Numbered from the stretch's first letter, positions 43,870 through 53,241 are shown. The stretch: DNA of 64,000 bases from Chelativorans salis (GCF_025336525.1 NZ_JAOCZP010000003.1:672038-736037); one strand, 5' to 3'. The notes: generated by a model from the letters alone, not told the origin. Numbers and translations: made by a program.

Positions 43870-45297
43870 TCACGCGCTCAAAAGCGTCACTTCCGCCCTT
43901 AACCCGCCAAGCTGCGAGCGCTCAAGCGAGAGCCCGCCGCCGTACTCCCCCACTAGGTCGGCGACAATCGCCAAGCCGAGACCTGTTCCAGGCTTGGTTT
44001 CATCCAGCCGCCTTCCGCGCTTCAGCGCCTGCCGCGCCTGGTCCTCCGGTATCCCCGGCCCGTCATCCTCGACGATGATACGGAAGCTGCGCTCGTCGCC
44101 CTCTTCCTGCGGCGGATGGAGCGACAGCGTGACGCGGCCACGCGCCCATTTCATCGCGTTCTCCAGGAGGTTGCCGGCGATCTCCTCCAGGTCCTCACGC
44201 TCGCCGGCGAACACCACTGCCTCCTCCGGCATGCGAACCGTCAGCTCTTTCTCCGGGTTGAGCTTCTCCGTGACCCGCACCATGCGCGCCAGCGTCTCGT
44301 TCACCGGGCTGCGCTGGGCAAGGGCGCTACGCTGGGCGGCGGCGCGGGCGCGCTGGAGATAGTGGTCGATCTGCTGCTGCATGGCCGAAGCCTGGGTGGA
44401 GATCAGCGTCCCCTGCCCGCCACCCATGGCGCGGCCCTCGTTCATCAGCACCGCCAGCGGCGTCTTCAGCGAATGGGCGAGGTTGCCCACCTGCTTTCGC
44501 GAGCGCTCGATGATGCGGCGGTTGCTCTCGATCAGTGCATTGGTTTCGTCCGCCAGCGGCGCAATCTCCCCGGGAAACGGCCCGGAAAGCCGCTCCGCCG
44601 TACCGGCACGAATACTGGCCAGTGCCTGGCGGATACCCTGCAGCGGCCTCAGCGCAATCAGGATGGCAAAGGCGTTAATTGCCACCATGCCGAGCCCGAA
44701 GATGGCCAGATAGACAAAGAGCTGTTGCGCGAAATCTGCGATTTCCCGTTCCAATTCGCTGCGGTTGCCCATGACGCGGAAGCGGGCGATGCGGTCGGCC
44801 TCATCGAGCACGATCTCAGCCTCCAGCACCTGGATATCCTCCCCGCCCGGCCCTTTCGCCAAATAGGTGCGCTGAAATTCGCGGCTGAAGGGAACGACGT
44901 TCTGCGGCGGCGAAGGCACCGTCCCCACCAGTGACGGCGAACGCAGCGGATTGCGCAGAGCCTCGGACGCCGGCTCTACGGACCAGTACCAGCCCGATAG
45001 CGGTTCAGAAAAGCGCAGATCGCCGAGATTCGGGCTGCCCACAAGGCTGCCCGCCTCGGACGCGCTCACAGAGGCGATCAGATTGAAAAGATGGGCGGAG
45101 AGAACTTCCTCGAAGCCCCGGTTGCTGACCTGCCGGAACAGGGCGGAGATCACGGTGGCGATCACCACTAGTGCGATGACGGCCCAGATGGAAGAGAAGG
45201 CAACGACACGAAACGTCACCATACGCGGCAGCCGCCGAAGCCGCGATAGAAACGCCGTCAGAGGCGAATTTGCCCGTCGCGCAGCCTGTTCAGGCAT
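43870..45297 (-). CDS. feuQ: Sensor histidine kinase FeuQ-like
   Basis: A 475-residue sensor kinase. The start ATG 45297 overlaps the end of feuP (ATGCCTGA), so translation is coupled. Two transmembrane segments, about residues 26-48 and 195-217, flank a periplasmic sensor domain; the cytoplasmic part has HAMP and HisKA (VGNLAHSLKTPLAVLMNEG) and HATPase boxes (NLLENAMKWARG, EDDGPGIPEDQ, GTGLGLAIV). In Sinorhizobium meliloti the FeuQ/FeuP system controls periplasmic cyclic beta-glucan export and is restrained by the small protein FeuN. The identification rests on the three-gene arrangement with a small periplasmic protein and the kinase's type. Confidence 0.8.
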   Translation of the reverse strand: MPEQAARRANSPLTAFLSRLRRLPRMVTFRVVAFSSIWAVIALVVIATVISALFRQVSNRGFEEVLSAHLFNLIASVSASEAGSLVGSPNLGDLRFSEPLSGWYWSVEPASEALRNPLRSPSLVGTVPSPPQNVVPFSREFQRTYLAKGPGGEDIQVLEAEIVLDEADRIARFRVMGNRSELEREIADFAQQLFVYLAIFGLGMVAINAFAILIALRPLQGIRQALASIRAGTAERLSGPFPGEIAPLADETNALIESNRRIIERSRKQVGNLAHSLKTPLAVLMNEGRAMGGGQGTLISTQASAMQQQIDHYLQRARAAAQRSALAQRSPVNETLARMVRVTEKLNPEKELTVRMPEEAVVFAGEREDLEEIAGNLLENAMKWARGRVTLSLHPPQEEGDERSFRIIVEDDGPGIPEDQARQALKRGRRLDETKPGTGLGLAIVADLVGEYGGGLSLERSQLGGLRAEVTLLSA

Positions 45298-45955
45298 TCG
45301 GCTCGCGCAGGCGGTAGCCCATTCCGCGCACGGTCTCGATGAGGTCGGAACCCAGTTTCTTGCGCAAACGTCCCACAAATACTTCTATCGTATTGGAATC
45401 GCGATCGAAATCCTGATCATACAAATGCTCGACCAACTCGGTGCGCGAGACTACCGAGCCCTTGTGATGCATGAGATAGGCGAGCATCCGATACTCGTGC
45501 GAGGTCAGCTTCAGCGGCACCCCGTCCACATCCGCCTTCGATGCCTTGGTGTCCAGCCTGAGCGGCCCGCAGAAAAGCTCCGGCGAGGCATGCCCCGCCG
45601 CGCGGCGAATGAGGGCGCGCAGGCGCGCCAGGATCTCCTCCATGTGGAAAGGCTTGGTCACGTAATCATCGGCGCCCGCGTCGATGCCGGAGACTTTGTC
45701 GCTCCAGCGGTCGCGCGCCGTCAGGATGAGCACGGGCATCTTGCGCCCGTCCTGGCGCCACCGCTCCAGTACACTAATGCCATCCATCTGCGGTAGGCCG
45801 ATGTCGAGCACCGCGGCGTCATAGGGCTCCGTGTCGCCGAGAAAGTGCCCCTCCTCGCCATCGAAGGCGCGGTCCACCACATAGCCGGCGTCCTCCAGTG
45901 CACTGCAGATCTGCCGGTTCAGGTCCTTGTCGTCCTCGACAACGAGTATGCGCAT
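45290..45955 (-). CDS. feuP: OmpR-family response regulator FeuP-like
   Basis: A 221-residue response regulator with receiver domain (residues 1-115; VVEDDKDL acidic pocket, phospho-acceptor in AAVLDIGLPQMDG, TKPFHMEEIL lysine) and winged-helix output (SHEYRMLAYLMHHKGSVVSRTELVEHLYDQ, VGRLRKKLGSDLIETVRGMGYRL). It is followed by feuQ with an 8-base overlap and preceded by a small secreted protein gene. In rhizobia FeuP activates genes such as the cyclic glucan exporter ndvA, a function inferred here from family and order only. Confidence 0.85.
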   Translation of the reverse strand: MRILVVEDDKDLNRQICSALEDAGYVVDRAFDGEEGHFLGDTEPYDAAVLDIGLPQMDGISVLERWRQDGRKMPVLILTARDRWSDKVSGIDAGADDYVTKPFHMEEILARLRALIRRAAGHASPELFCGPLRLDTKASKADVDGVPLKLTSHEYRMLAYLMHHKGSVVSRTELVEHLYDQDFDRDSNTIEVFVGRLRKKLGSDLIETVRGMGYRLREPNA

Positions 45956-46025
45956 GGTCGCTCGCTCCAGACAGGAAATCGGTGAAGCAGGATAGCCGAT
46001 CCGCCGGAAACATCACCCCTGATTT

Positions 46026-46316
46026 TTATTGCGCCGGAACGGTGAACTCCGCGCGCCGCGGCCTTCCGCCATCCTTGCCGGGCACCAGAACGACGATCCT
46101 GCAGACGGTCTGACCGCCGCGCGATTCCTCCGAGGCTTTCGCCAGCGTACCGCCCTGTTCAGCGGCGATCTGCTGGCCGATGGCATAACAGTCCGCGCCC
46201 TGGGCAAGAAACACCGGCTCCCCGGCCCGCTCTTGGCCGGACGCACCCGTGGCAAGAAGCGCTACCGCCAGCGCGGCCGATGCGGTCAGAAGGGATATGG
46301 AGCGAAGCTGTTTCAT
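46026..46316 (-). CDS. feuN: Small periplasmic FeuN-like protein
   Basis: A 96-residue protein with a signal peptide (residues 1-28, ending ATGASGQ-ERAG) and a mature part with two cysteines (GADCYAIG and GQTVCRIVVLV). It is similar in shape to a PepSY-like domain. It lies upstream of feuP on the same strand. In S. meliloti the small secreted FeuN negatively modulates FeuQ; this gene occupies the same place and has a matching size and export signal. The name is therefore an inference from position plus size. Confidence 0.65.
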   Translation of the reverse strand: MKQLRSISLLTASAALAVALLATGASGQERAGEPVFLAQGADCYAIGQQIAAEQGGTLAKASEESRGGQTVCRIVVLVPGKDGGRPRRAEFTVPAQ

Positions 46317-46393
46317 GTTGCCGTGTTTAGCTCACCAGGGCTGAACGGAGAATGAACAATAAAACGGACAGATGCCAAAGCTGCAATTCTGAA

Positions 46394-46428
46394 GCCGCAT
46401 GCGCGGAGAGTGTCCCCGCGCATGCGGC
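46394..46428 (-). terminator. Strong stem-loop at the end of the GTA operon
   Basis: A perfect 13-base inverted repeat, GCCGCATGCGCGG at 46394-46406 and CCGCGCATGCGGC at 46416-46428, with a 9-base loop, immediately after the stop of the holin-like gene at 46437. It lies in the gap before feuN and probably ends GTA transcription, although no U run follows (TTCAGAATT). Confidence 0.7.
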
Positions 46429-46436
46429 CTCGGGTA

Positions 46437-46643
46437 CTAGTTGATGCGGCGATCGGCTGCCAATCGCCCGAAGATCGCCAGCAGGCCAGATATGGCGGTG
46501 ACTGCCTGCAGCAACGTCTCCACCAGCGCCTGATTGTCGACCTCCTCGACGGGCAACCCTAGGAGACCGCCCATGCCGGCGACGACGGTCACCACGGACG
46601 CCCAGATGGTGCGCGACAGATACCAGGGTTTTGTCTCGTTCAT
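46437..46643 (-). CDS. Small holin-like membrane protein at the end of the GTA operon
   Basis: A 68-residue protein from ATG 46643, preceded by AAGGAG with good spacing. Two hydrophobic segments, about residues 12-30 (TIWASVVTVVAGMGGLLG) and 44-60 (LLQAVTAISGLLAIFG), are followed by a basic tail. It is similar in shape to small proteins found in rhizobial phages and GTA clusters, near lysis genes. Assignment as a holin is an inference from shape and place; it could instead be another membrane component. The longer frame to 46808 lies within gp15. Confidence 0.6.
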   Translation of the reverse strand: MNETKPWYLSRTIWASVVTVVAGMGGLLGLPVEEVDNQALVETLLQAVTAISGLLAIFGRLAADRRIN

Positions 46644-46675
46644 AGCAAACTCCTTTCCAGCTGATTCTTGCTTCC

Positions 46676-49600
46676 TCACGCCATTGCGACCGTCCGCCGC
46701 ACGGGTATGCCCGCGCCGATTGCCGTGCTCACTTGGCGCACAGTCACGTCGACCGCCGGCGGCGATTCGGCGAAGTCCGCCGCGGCCATGGCCGCCGTGT
46801 AGGTCCATTGGGCGCTGTCTGTGTCCACACTGCGTACCGCAGCACCGCCCACCGGCGCGATCTCGACGCGGTAATGCTCCTGTGTCTCGCCGAGCGGGAT
46901 GTCAGCGCCCAGCCAGCCATCGGCATCGATGCGCCCGCGCCGTTGCCAGGAAAGGGCAAGGTCGCCGCGCTCAATCCGCCCTTTGAGATGCACCGGCGAC
47001 AACGGCAGCAGTGCCCGCTTTCCGCCGGCAACACGCTCAAGCACGAAATTCTCTTCCGAAGGGTCGAACCCCGCCGGCCCCACCCGCCAGTTGAGATCAA
47101 GGCCGATCTCTCCGGCCTTGAGCCCCGCCGGCGCCACCGCCTCGTCGAGAAGCACGAAGGGTGCTCCATTCGCAGCGCCCGCCGCCATCGCGTCATTGGT
47201 CCCGAGTTGCCCGCGCAGCAAGCCAGTAAGCCGCCACACCGAGAGTGCGATCTCCTCTGCTGTGTCGAACTGAAGGATCTCCCATCCCCCCGCCAGCGAA
47301 CGAACGGCCGCCGTGTTCCCGCCGTTCAGCACTTGACGGCGCGATAGGCTCTGCAACTCGCCGTCATAAAGCCGCACCGTCACCGCGGCCGCCCGGTCGC
47401 TCCTTCCTTCCGCCGCACCGCCGGACAGTGTCTCGACAAGAGTGCCGATCACGGCCCTGAGACTCAGGGTCGAGCGCAAGGCAAACCCCGTCTCCTCCGG
47501 CGAAACCAGCACCGCCTGGCTGCGCCAGGGCTTCGCCCGCGCAGCGAGCCGCAGTTGGTCCTGCGGCGCGTCCTCGCTCGTGCGCACCGGCAGGTCGAGA
47601 AAGACCGCATGTGGACGGCTAGGCGCAAAGCTCTCCCCGGCCTCGTCGCGCTCGGGAATGCCGGCGCCGGTGGCAGGTGCTGCCGCCACGCGCACGATGC
47701 GCCGCGCCCTGACCAGTCGCGCCAGCCCGTCCTCGATCTCCGTCGCCAGATATTCCGGCCCCTGCGGTGCATCCGGCAACCGGAACACACTACCGACCTC
47801 CAGCCGCTGTTCCGTCAACGGCACGGAAAACGCCACTCTCTCACGCCCGTCCCAGCTGCGGCGCAGAAGATCGCGCACCAGCCCGTTCGCCTCATCGGCG
47901 GAAAGTACCCCAGGGAAGCTGACGAAGCTCGTCCCGTTTCCCTTCGCGCCGACATAGTCGGCCGCCGCCGTCGCCGACTGGTGGTCGTTCAGCGGATTGC
48001 GGAAGTCGAGCTGGACCAGCGCCGGCAGCGTATGATCCGGCGTGCGCACCCGCTCCACCGTCTCGCGCTCCTCCTCCACCACCAGTTCATCGAGCAGAAG
48101 CGCTTCACCCGCCCCCGCTCCCTCGGTGGCGAACACCAGTCCCTCCTCGCCGTCCTGCGCACTGATGCCGAACAGCGTCGCCACCGGCTCGATTGCCGCG
48201 CGCGCCGTCGTCGGATCTGTGACGACGTACCCCGCCACCGTCCCATCCGCCCGCGCGGTGTCGGCGGCCGGAAGTCCATGGTCGGCAAGGATTGCCTCTA
48301 TCAGTGCAGCCACTGAAACGCCGCTCAGTCGGCCATTCAGCCAGTGCCCGTGCGCCCAGTTTTCCCCGTCACCCCAGACATCTGTATAAGTCGGAAAGGC
48401 CGGAAACGGCCGCGCGTCCCACGCCCACAGACTGATCGCGCTAACGTCCACCATCGGCCCGCCATAGACTGCTGAGATCGGGTTGGCCGCCGCCCCGCCA
48501 TCCTCCCAGTGTGCATAGTGAGCGGCCAGAAACCGCTGCTGTGCCAGGTCAGAGCGCCCGCCGTTGGAGAAGTAGGGAAGCGTGTTCTCCGAAGATTTCC
48601 GGTCGGGAAATACGTTCGGCTGGTTGGTGCCCTTGTCCACTGCGGCGCAGCCGACCTCGGTGAAGTGGAACGGTTTCGACTGCGGCACCCAGGCAGTCGG
48701 CTCCGCCGCCTCCACGCCGCCAACGCGGTTGAAATGCTGGTTCGACCACCAGCCCGCCAGATCCTTGTAGCGGAAGACCCAGTCCTTGCCGTAAGCCGCG
48801 TCACTGATGGACGAGCGCAGCCTCGCCGCCCGGTCGGCCTGGCTTGCATAGTACCAGTCGAACCCCTCCCCCGAGGTGATCGCCGCGCGCAACCCCTCCA
48901 GATCGTAAGGCCCGGCAAAACCGTCCGGATTCCCGCCGCCGACGTCGGAATCCTGCCAGTCGGAAAGCGGCATGTAATTGTCGATGCCTACTGCGTCGAC
49001 ATCCGGATGCGCCCACAGACTGTCGAGGTGAAAGAACGTGTCCCCCGATCCATCCGCCGGCTGATACCCGAAATACTCGCTCCAGTCCGCGGCGTAGGTA
49101 ATCGTCGCCGCCGCCCCTAGAATGCCGCGCACCTGGCCCGCCAGTTGTTCCAGTATCTCGACAAAGGGAAAGCGGTTCTCCCCGTCGCGGACCGTCGTCA
49201 GTCCACGCATCTCCGAGCCCAGAAGAAAGGCATCCACCCCGCCCGCCGCCGCCGCCAGATGCGCATAGTGCAGCACCAGACGCCGGTAGCTCCATTCGTC
49301 TGCATCGCCCGAGAAACGCACGGTATCCTCTGCCGGCGAGAACTGCCCCGGCGCGGCCAGCCCCGCCAGTCCCCCAATCTGGGCCCGTGCAAGGGCCGTC
49401 TTGTCCGCCGTTCCCGGCTGGCCGGGTGCCGGATGGCAGGTGATGCGCCCGCGCCATGGGTAGGCCGCCTGCTCTGCGCCGCCATAAGGGTCCGGCAGGT
49501 CATTGCCCGCCGGCACATCCATCATGATGAAGGGATAAAGCCCCACCCTCAGCCCGCGCTGCCTAATGGCGGCAATCGCTTCCATCACAGACGTGTCCGT

Positions 49601-50569
49601 GGGCGTCCCGCCATACGAGGCCTGCCCGTCCCCTTGCGAGACAAGCTGTGCCTCCTCCCGGTCAATGCCCGAAACACGCCACCGCTGCGAAAGCCCCTCC
49701 GGGTTTGCCTGCGTCACCATCGGGCGGATGGTGCAATGGCCGGCATTCAGGTTCGTCCCGAACCACGCCACCACCAGCGACACGCTCTCAAGGTTCGGGC
49801 ACAGCGCCTGCAGCTCGTCAAGCGCGGCCTCGAAGTCCGTCGCAGCCGCCCTGTTGTGCCGGTTCACCGCCCTCGTCTCGCCGGGATCGCCGGTCTGCTT
49901 CACCAGCGTTGGTGAAAGGCCGTACTCGGTCGCGCCTGGTATCAGCGATACCGATCTGACGCGTCGGTTGAGCCTGTCCACAGGCCGCATCACCTCGAAC
50001 TGGAACTGCGGAATGCGCCGTCCGTAGTCGTCGATGGGAAATCGCTCGATGACCAGATAAGCCGTGCCGCGATAGGCCGGCGCGTTGCCGGCGCCCTGCT
50101 TCGCCTCGATCAGCAGGTCCACCGGCTGATCCTGCGAGCCCGGATAAACCCGTATCTCCACCCGATCCCTGTCGAGCTCTTGCCCGTCGGCCCATATCCG
50201 CCGTACGCCCGCGATCTCGCCCTCGCACAGCGCAAAGGCCGCGTTGGCGAAATAGGAGTAGGTCGTGACCTTTGGGCCCCCTTTTCCGCCTTGCCGCTCC
50301 GTCCTTCTCTCCTCGAAGCGCGTCGCCCAGATCAGCGTCCCGCCGACACGCGCAGTGCCGTAGACCTGTGGCAGTGGAGCGCCCTCCTCCGCCGTCAGCG
50401 GCCGCGCCGTCGAAAGTCGCGGCCCCTCGTAGCGCTTGGTCGAGTCGATGATCGCCCGGTCGATCATGTAGCCCGCCATGGCTCCCGCTGCCGAGCCGAT
50501 GGCCGAGCCGACCGGCCCCAGCGCGCCGCCCAGAAAGGCGCCGGCGGCCTGCAGAACGATTGTCGCCAT
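46676..50569 (-). CDS. GTA host-specificity/tail-tip protein (gp15-like, with TIM-barrel domain)
   Basis: A 1297-residue baseplate 'megatron' protein from ATG 50569 (MATIVLQAAGAFLGG). The first about 40 residues are hydrophobic and glycine/alanine-rich. The middle, about residues 400-720, is the GTA TIM-barrel-like domain with GVDAFLLGSEMRGLTTV, YAADWSEYFGY, VDAVGIDNYMPLSDWQD and HFTEVGCAAVDKG. The C-terminal region is a phage-tail domain with Ig-like repeats. In RcGTA it forms the tail tip and penetrates the receptor cell's envelope. It lies last of the structural genes and seven bases after gp14. Normal length for the family. Confidence 0.93.
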   Translation of the reverse strand: MATIVLQAAGAFLGGALGPVGSAIGSAAGAMAGYMIDRAIIDSTKRYEGPRLSTARPLTAEEGAPLPQVYGTARVGGTLIWATRFEERRTERQGGKGGPKVTTYSYFANAAFALCEGEIAGVRRIWADGQELDRDRVEIRVYPGSQDQPVDLLIEAKQGAGNAPAYRGTAYLVIERFPIDDYGRRIPQFQFEVMRPVDRLNRRVRSVSLIPGATEYGLSPTLVKQTGDPGETRAVNRHNRAAATDFEAALDELQALCPNLESVSLVVAWFGTNLNAGHCTIRPMVTQANPEGLSQRWRVSGIDREEAQLVSQGDGQASYGGTPTDTSVMEAIAAIRQRGLRVGLYPFIMMDVPAGNDLPDPYGGAEQAAYPWRGRITCHPAPGQPGTADKTALARAQIGGLAGLAAPGQFSPAEDTVRFSGDADEWSYRRLVLHYAHLAAAAGGVDAFLLGSEMRGLTTVRDGENRFPFVEILEQLAGQVRGILGAAATITYAADWSEYFGYQPADGSGDTFFHLDSLWAHPDVDAVGIDNYMPLSDWQDSDVGGGNPDGFAGPYDLEGLRAAITSGEGFDWYYASQADRAARLRSSISDAAYGKDWVFRYKDLAGWWSNQHFNRVGGVEAAEPTAWVPQSKPFHFTEVGCAAVDKGTNQPNVFPDRKSSENTLPYFSNGGRSDLAQQRFLAAHYAHWEDGGAAANPISAVYGGPMVDVSAISLWAWDARPFPAFPTYTDVWGDGENWAHGHWLNGRLSGVSVAALIEAILADHGLPAADTARADGTVAGYVVTDPTTARAAIEPVATLFGISAQDGEEGLVFATEGAGAGEALLLDELVVEEERETVERVRTPDHTLPALVQLDFRNPLNDHQSATAAADYVGAKGNGTSFVSFPGVLSADEANGLVRDLLRRSWDGRERVAFSVPLTEQRLEVGSVFRLPDAPQGPEYLATEIEDGLARLVRARRIVRVAAAPATGAGIPERDEAGESFAPSRPHAVFLDLPVRTSEDAPQDQLRLAARAKPWRSQAVLVSPEETGFALRSTLSLRAVIGTLVETLSGGAAEGRSDRAAAVTVRLYDGELQSLSRRQVLNGGNTAAVRSLAGGWEILQFDTAEEIALSVWRLTGLLRGQLGTNDAMAAGAANGAPFVLLDEAVAPAGLKAGEIGLDLNWRVGPAGFDPSEENFVLERVAGGKRALLPLSPVHLKGRIERGDLALSWQRRGRIDADGWLGADIPLGETQEHYRVEIAPVGGAAVRSVDTDSAQWTYTAAMAAADFAESPPAVDVTVRQVSTAIGAGIPVRRTVAMA

Positions 50570-50574
50570 CTGGC

Positions 50575-51030
50575 CTATCTCTCTCCCGTTGCAGGAAATG
50601 CGAACACGCCGGCGATCCGCCGCCGCCACTGCGGCACGATTTGGGAAACCACAACCGCCCGCCCCTCATAGGCATGGACGAAGGCGTCCTCCTTCACTAG
50701 GACGCCCACGTGCTTGGCCGGCAGATGCGGACGCCAGCGGAAAAGCACCACGCGCCCCGCCTTAAGCCCTCCGTCTGGGCATTCCAGGAAGTGCCTTCGG
50801 GCCGCCGCAAGAAGCTGCTCCCGGCCCCCCGTCTCCGCCCAATCCATGCTGTAAGGGCCGGCGGCTTCCGGCTCCGTCCCATGGAGTGCCCGCCACACGC
50901 CGCGCACCAGTCCAAGGCAGTCGCAGGCAATCCCCTTGCGGCTTGCTTGGTGCCGATAGGGCGTGCCCACCCAGGACAATGCTTCCGCCACCACCGCCTC
51001 TTCCAAAGAGGCGCTCTCCGCTCTGCTCAT
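50575..51030 (-). CDS. GTA NlpC/P60 family peptidase (gp14-like)
   Basis: A 151-residue cysteine peptidase of the NlpC/P60 fold. The catalytic cysteine is C38 in CDCLGLVRG, the catalytic histidine H107 in AKHVGVL, and a third polar residue may be H119 in FVHAYEG. In RcGTA gp14 is a tail-associated peptidoglycan hydrolase that helps the particle cross the wall of the recipient. The start overlaps the gp13 stop by four bases (51027), and the next gene, gp15, begins six bases later. Confidence 0.9.
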   Translation of the reverse strand: MSRAESASLEEAVVAEALSWVGTPYRHQASRKGIACDCLGLVRGVWRALHGTEPEAAGPYSMDWAETGGREQLLAAARRHFLECPDGGLKAGRVVLFRWRPHLPAKHVGVLVKEDAFVHAYEGRAVVVSQIVPQWRRRIAGVFAFPATGER

Positions 51031-51911
51031 TCCACCAACGGCCCGCCGTCGAACGTCTGCTCCTCGGTGACGTAGCCATAGGCAGCGTCATCCCCCGGCA
51101 GATGCGGAAAGCCGCGGAAATTCGCGCTGTTGGCAAATTTCGCCTTACAGGTCGAAAACCGCTTGTCGCAACCAGCCACGACCGTAAGCGCATCTCCCGG
51201 CGCCACCGTCGCCGCCGTGTCCCGCCAAAGGTCGAGCACCACGCCGTCCACCCCCTTTCGGTGCGCCGCCACGCGCTCCCGCCGCCCGGCGCTCGCGCCG
51301 GACGCCCAGGTCACGATCCCATTGGTGAACCAGCCCGTTTCAAACGTATCGAGCCCGGAGACGACAATGCTATTTCCTTTCACCGCGTCCAGAACCCCGT
51401 TTCCCTTGAATCCTCCGGCCTCCAGATCCACCCCGCACCGTTCATCCCCCAACTCGGCATCGCAGCCGCGCCGCAGCGTGCGCCCGTTCGTCTGGTCAAG
51501 CGCCCGCTCCGGGCTTTCCAGCTCCGCCACGAACCGCCCGTCGCGCCTGGCGATCTGGCCGATCACCGCGCGACGCAGCCGTGCGAACTGCCCGGCGTCC
51601 TGCCAGTTGACCAGCAGCGTCTCGACCGTCGCCCCGTCATAGACCCCCGCCAGGATATCGGCCTCCTCGATATCCAGCGCCGACAGCGCCCCCTCCACGT
51701 CCACTGTATCTACCACCAATCCTAGCGAACGCCGCGCCTCGCTCGCCGAAAGCCCCGTCTCCGGCGTGAACGTCGTGCCGTCGCAGAAAACCTCCTGGTC
51801 ATGGTCTGTAAAGCCCATCACCATGCCGTCGCCGCGAGTCAGCCGCCAGCAATGGCAGAGCGACGTCACCTCGCCTTCCAGATGCGCCGCAAGCGCCGCC
51901 GGCACGTGCAT
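51027..51911 (-). CDS. GTA baseplate hub protein, DUF2163 (gp13-like)
   Basis: A 294-residue protein of the DUF2163/phage_BR0599 family, from ATG 51911 (overlapping the gp12 stop as TGATG). It has four well-spaced cysteines, C150, C159 (RRGCDAELGDERCGVD) and C248, C255 (AGCDKRFSTCKAKF), which in RcGTA coordinate an iron-sulfur cluster in the hub of the baseplate. The upstream GTG at 51914 is an equally close alternative start. The N-terminal segment contains GFTDHDQE and the C-terminal FRGFPHLPGDD. Confidence 0.9.
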   Translation of the reverse strand: MHVPAALAAHLEGEVTSLCHCWRLTRGDGMVMGFTDHDQEVFCDGTTFTPETGLSASEARRSLGLVVDTVDVEGALSALDIEEADILAGVYDGATVETLLVNWQDAGQFARLRRAVIGQIARRDGRFVAELESPERALDQTNGRTLRRGCDAELGDERCGVDLEAGGFKGNGVLDAVKGNSIVVSGLDTFETGWFTNGIVTWASGASAGRRERVAAHRKGVDGVVLDLWRDTAATVAPGDALTVVAGCDKRFSTCKAKFANSANFRGFPHLPGDDAAYGYVTEEQTFDGGPLVE

Positions 51912-52549
51912 CACAACACCTCCACCAGTGGAATGGACGGGATCTGGCCCGCCTTGAACGCCGTCATGCTCGCTGACAACCGTTCGATGTCAAAGCGCAC
52001 CGGAACGTCGAATTCGTACCCCGCCGTCACTCCCTCCCCCTCCCTAGGAACAGCCCCACCAACGAAAAGGACCTCCCCTGTCTCTCTATCAATCGAATAA
52101 TCGGCTGAAATCGCCTTTGGCACCCCTGCCACGGCAACCAGCATGCTCTCCGCCACCGGCCTTGTGATACCCCGCTCATAAGCATCCGCCCCCTCCCCAT
52201 AGGTCTTCACGAGGCGAAACCGCTCCCGCACCCCATCACCCACGCCGATCACCTGATCGAACGCCGAAGGCGTCTCATGCGGGCCACACGACTTCCAGTC
52301 GAACGGATCGCGGAACCGAAAGGCGTGCAGCGATCCCCGCCGCGCCTCGAAAAACGCCAGCACCGCGTATAGATCCTCGATCGACCGCACTCCCGTTCCC
52401 ACGTCATAGTGCCGGCGCGAGCGGCTCACGCGCGCATTGCGCTTCTCCCGCCCCGAGGAAAGCTGCACGATCTCATTACGCCGCTCTGGCCCGCCGGTAG
52501 CGCCAAAAGAGACGCCGAGCGGAAAGCGGACGTCGTGAAAGCTCTGCAT
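51911..52549 (-). CDS. GTA distal tail protein, DUF2460 (gp12-like)
   Basis: A 212-residue protein of the DUF2460 family (TIGR02217 in GTA nomenclature), starting at ATG 52549 (MQSFHDVRFPLGVSFGATGG). The middle SIEDLYAVLAFFEARRGSLHAFRFRDPFDW is the characteristic segment. It forms a distal tail/baseplate ring in RcGTA. An in-frame ATG at 52567 and a frame extension to 52621 exist. The upstream gap of 128 bases to gp11 is larger than others in the operon. Confidence 0.88.
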   Translation of the reverse strand: MQSFHDVRFPLGVSFGATGGPERRNEIVQLSSGREKRNARVSRSRRHYDVGTGVRSIEDLYAVLAFFEARRGSLHAFRFRDPFDWKSCGPHETPSAFDQVIGVGDGVRERFRLVKTYGEGADAYERGITRPVAESMLVAVAGVPKAISADYSIDRETGEVLFVGGAVPREGEGVTAGYEFDVPVRFDIERLSASMTAFKAGQIPSIPLVEVL

Positions 52550-52677
52550 TGGCTCCTGCTCTCGCATTAGATGTGGAGTTTTAAGACGCTGTTTTGCGTA
52601 CGGTTTGAATCCCTTAGCCACGGATCCTCAGGCGTGACCCGAAGATCGACGGCTGTGAGCCATAAACACCGATCACG

Positions 52678-53241
52678 TTACAGCCCCCGCGCCCCCCGCG
52701 AGACCGCCCGCGTCAGCATTCCGGTGACCTGCGCCTCTGACTTCCGGAACGAAGCCGCATCTTGCGTCGTCACGTTGAAAACGATGGTCGGCGCCGCCGC
52801 ACCGCCGCCGGACGCTACGCCGAGCCGCCCGTCCGCCGTCCTCTGCAGTGGCAAGATCGCTTCCGCCCCCGCCTCCCCCATCAGCCCGATGTTCCGCCCG
52901 GCTGGAAAATAGGTCGGCGCTGAAACTACGCCCCCGCCCGCAAAAGGCACGACCCCGCCCTTGGCAAAAGGCAACACACCACCGATCCCGCCGAGGAGCC
53001 GGCTGAACAGCCCGCCCGTCAGGCTCTGCAAAGGTCGCAGACCCTGCTCCAGCGCCATACCTGCAAGGCTGAGCCCGATCTTGCGCAGTACGTCGTCCAG
53101 CGTCTTGCCGCTCACCACCGCGCCCTTCAATGCGCCGGTCAGTTGCGTCCCAAAACTCTCCGAAAGCCCTGTCAGGTTCTCCAGTGCCGCCTCGAACGGT
53201 GCCGTATCGGCGACGATCGGCACCCGCACCTCATCCACCAT
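52678..53241 (-). CDS. GTA tail tape measure protein (gp11-like)
   Basis: A 187-residue protein, very short for a tape measure, matching the small RcGTA gp11 (about 220 residues) and implying a short tail. The N-terminus MVDEVRVPIVADTAPFEAALENL is family-like. A glycine-rich hydrophobic part (GLFSRLLGGIGGVLPFAKGG, GGGVVSAPTYFPAG) precedes LMGEAGAEAILPLQRT, a common end motif of short lambda-type tape measures. It overlaps the chaperone gene's end by 11 bases. Confidence 0.88.
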   Translation of the reverse strand: MVDEVRVPIVADTAPFEAALENLTGLSESFGTQLTGALKGAVVSGKTLDDVLRKIGLSLAGMALEQGLRPLQSLTGGLFSRLLGGIGGVLPFAKGGVVPFAGGGVVSAPTYFPAGRNIGLMGEAGAEAILPLQRTADGRLGVASGGGAAAPTIVFNVTTQDAASFRKSEAQVTGMLTRAVSRGARGL

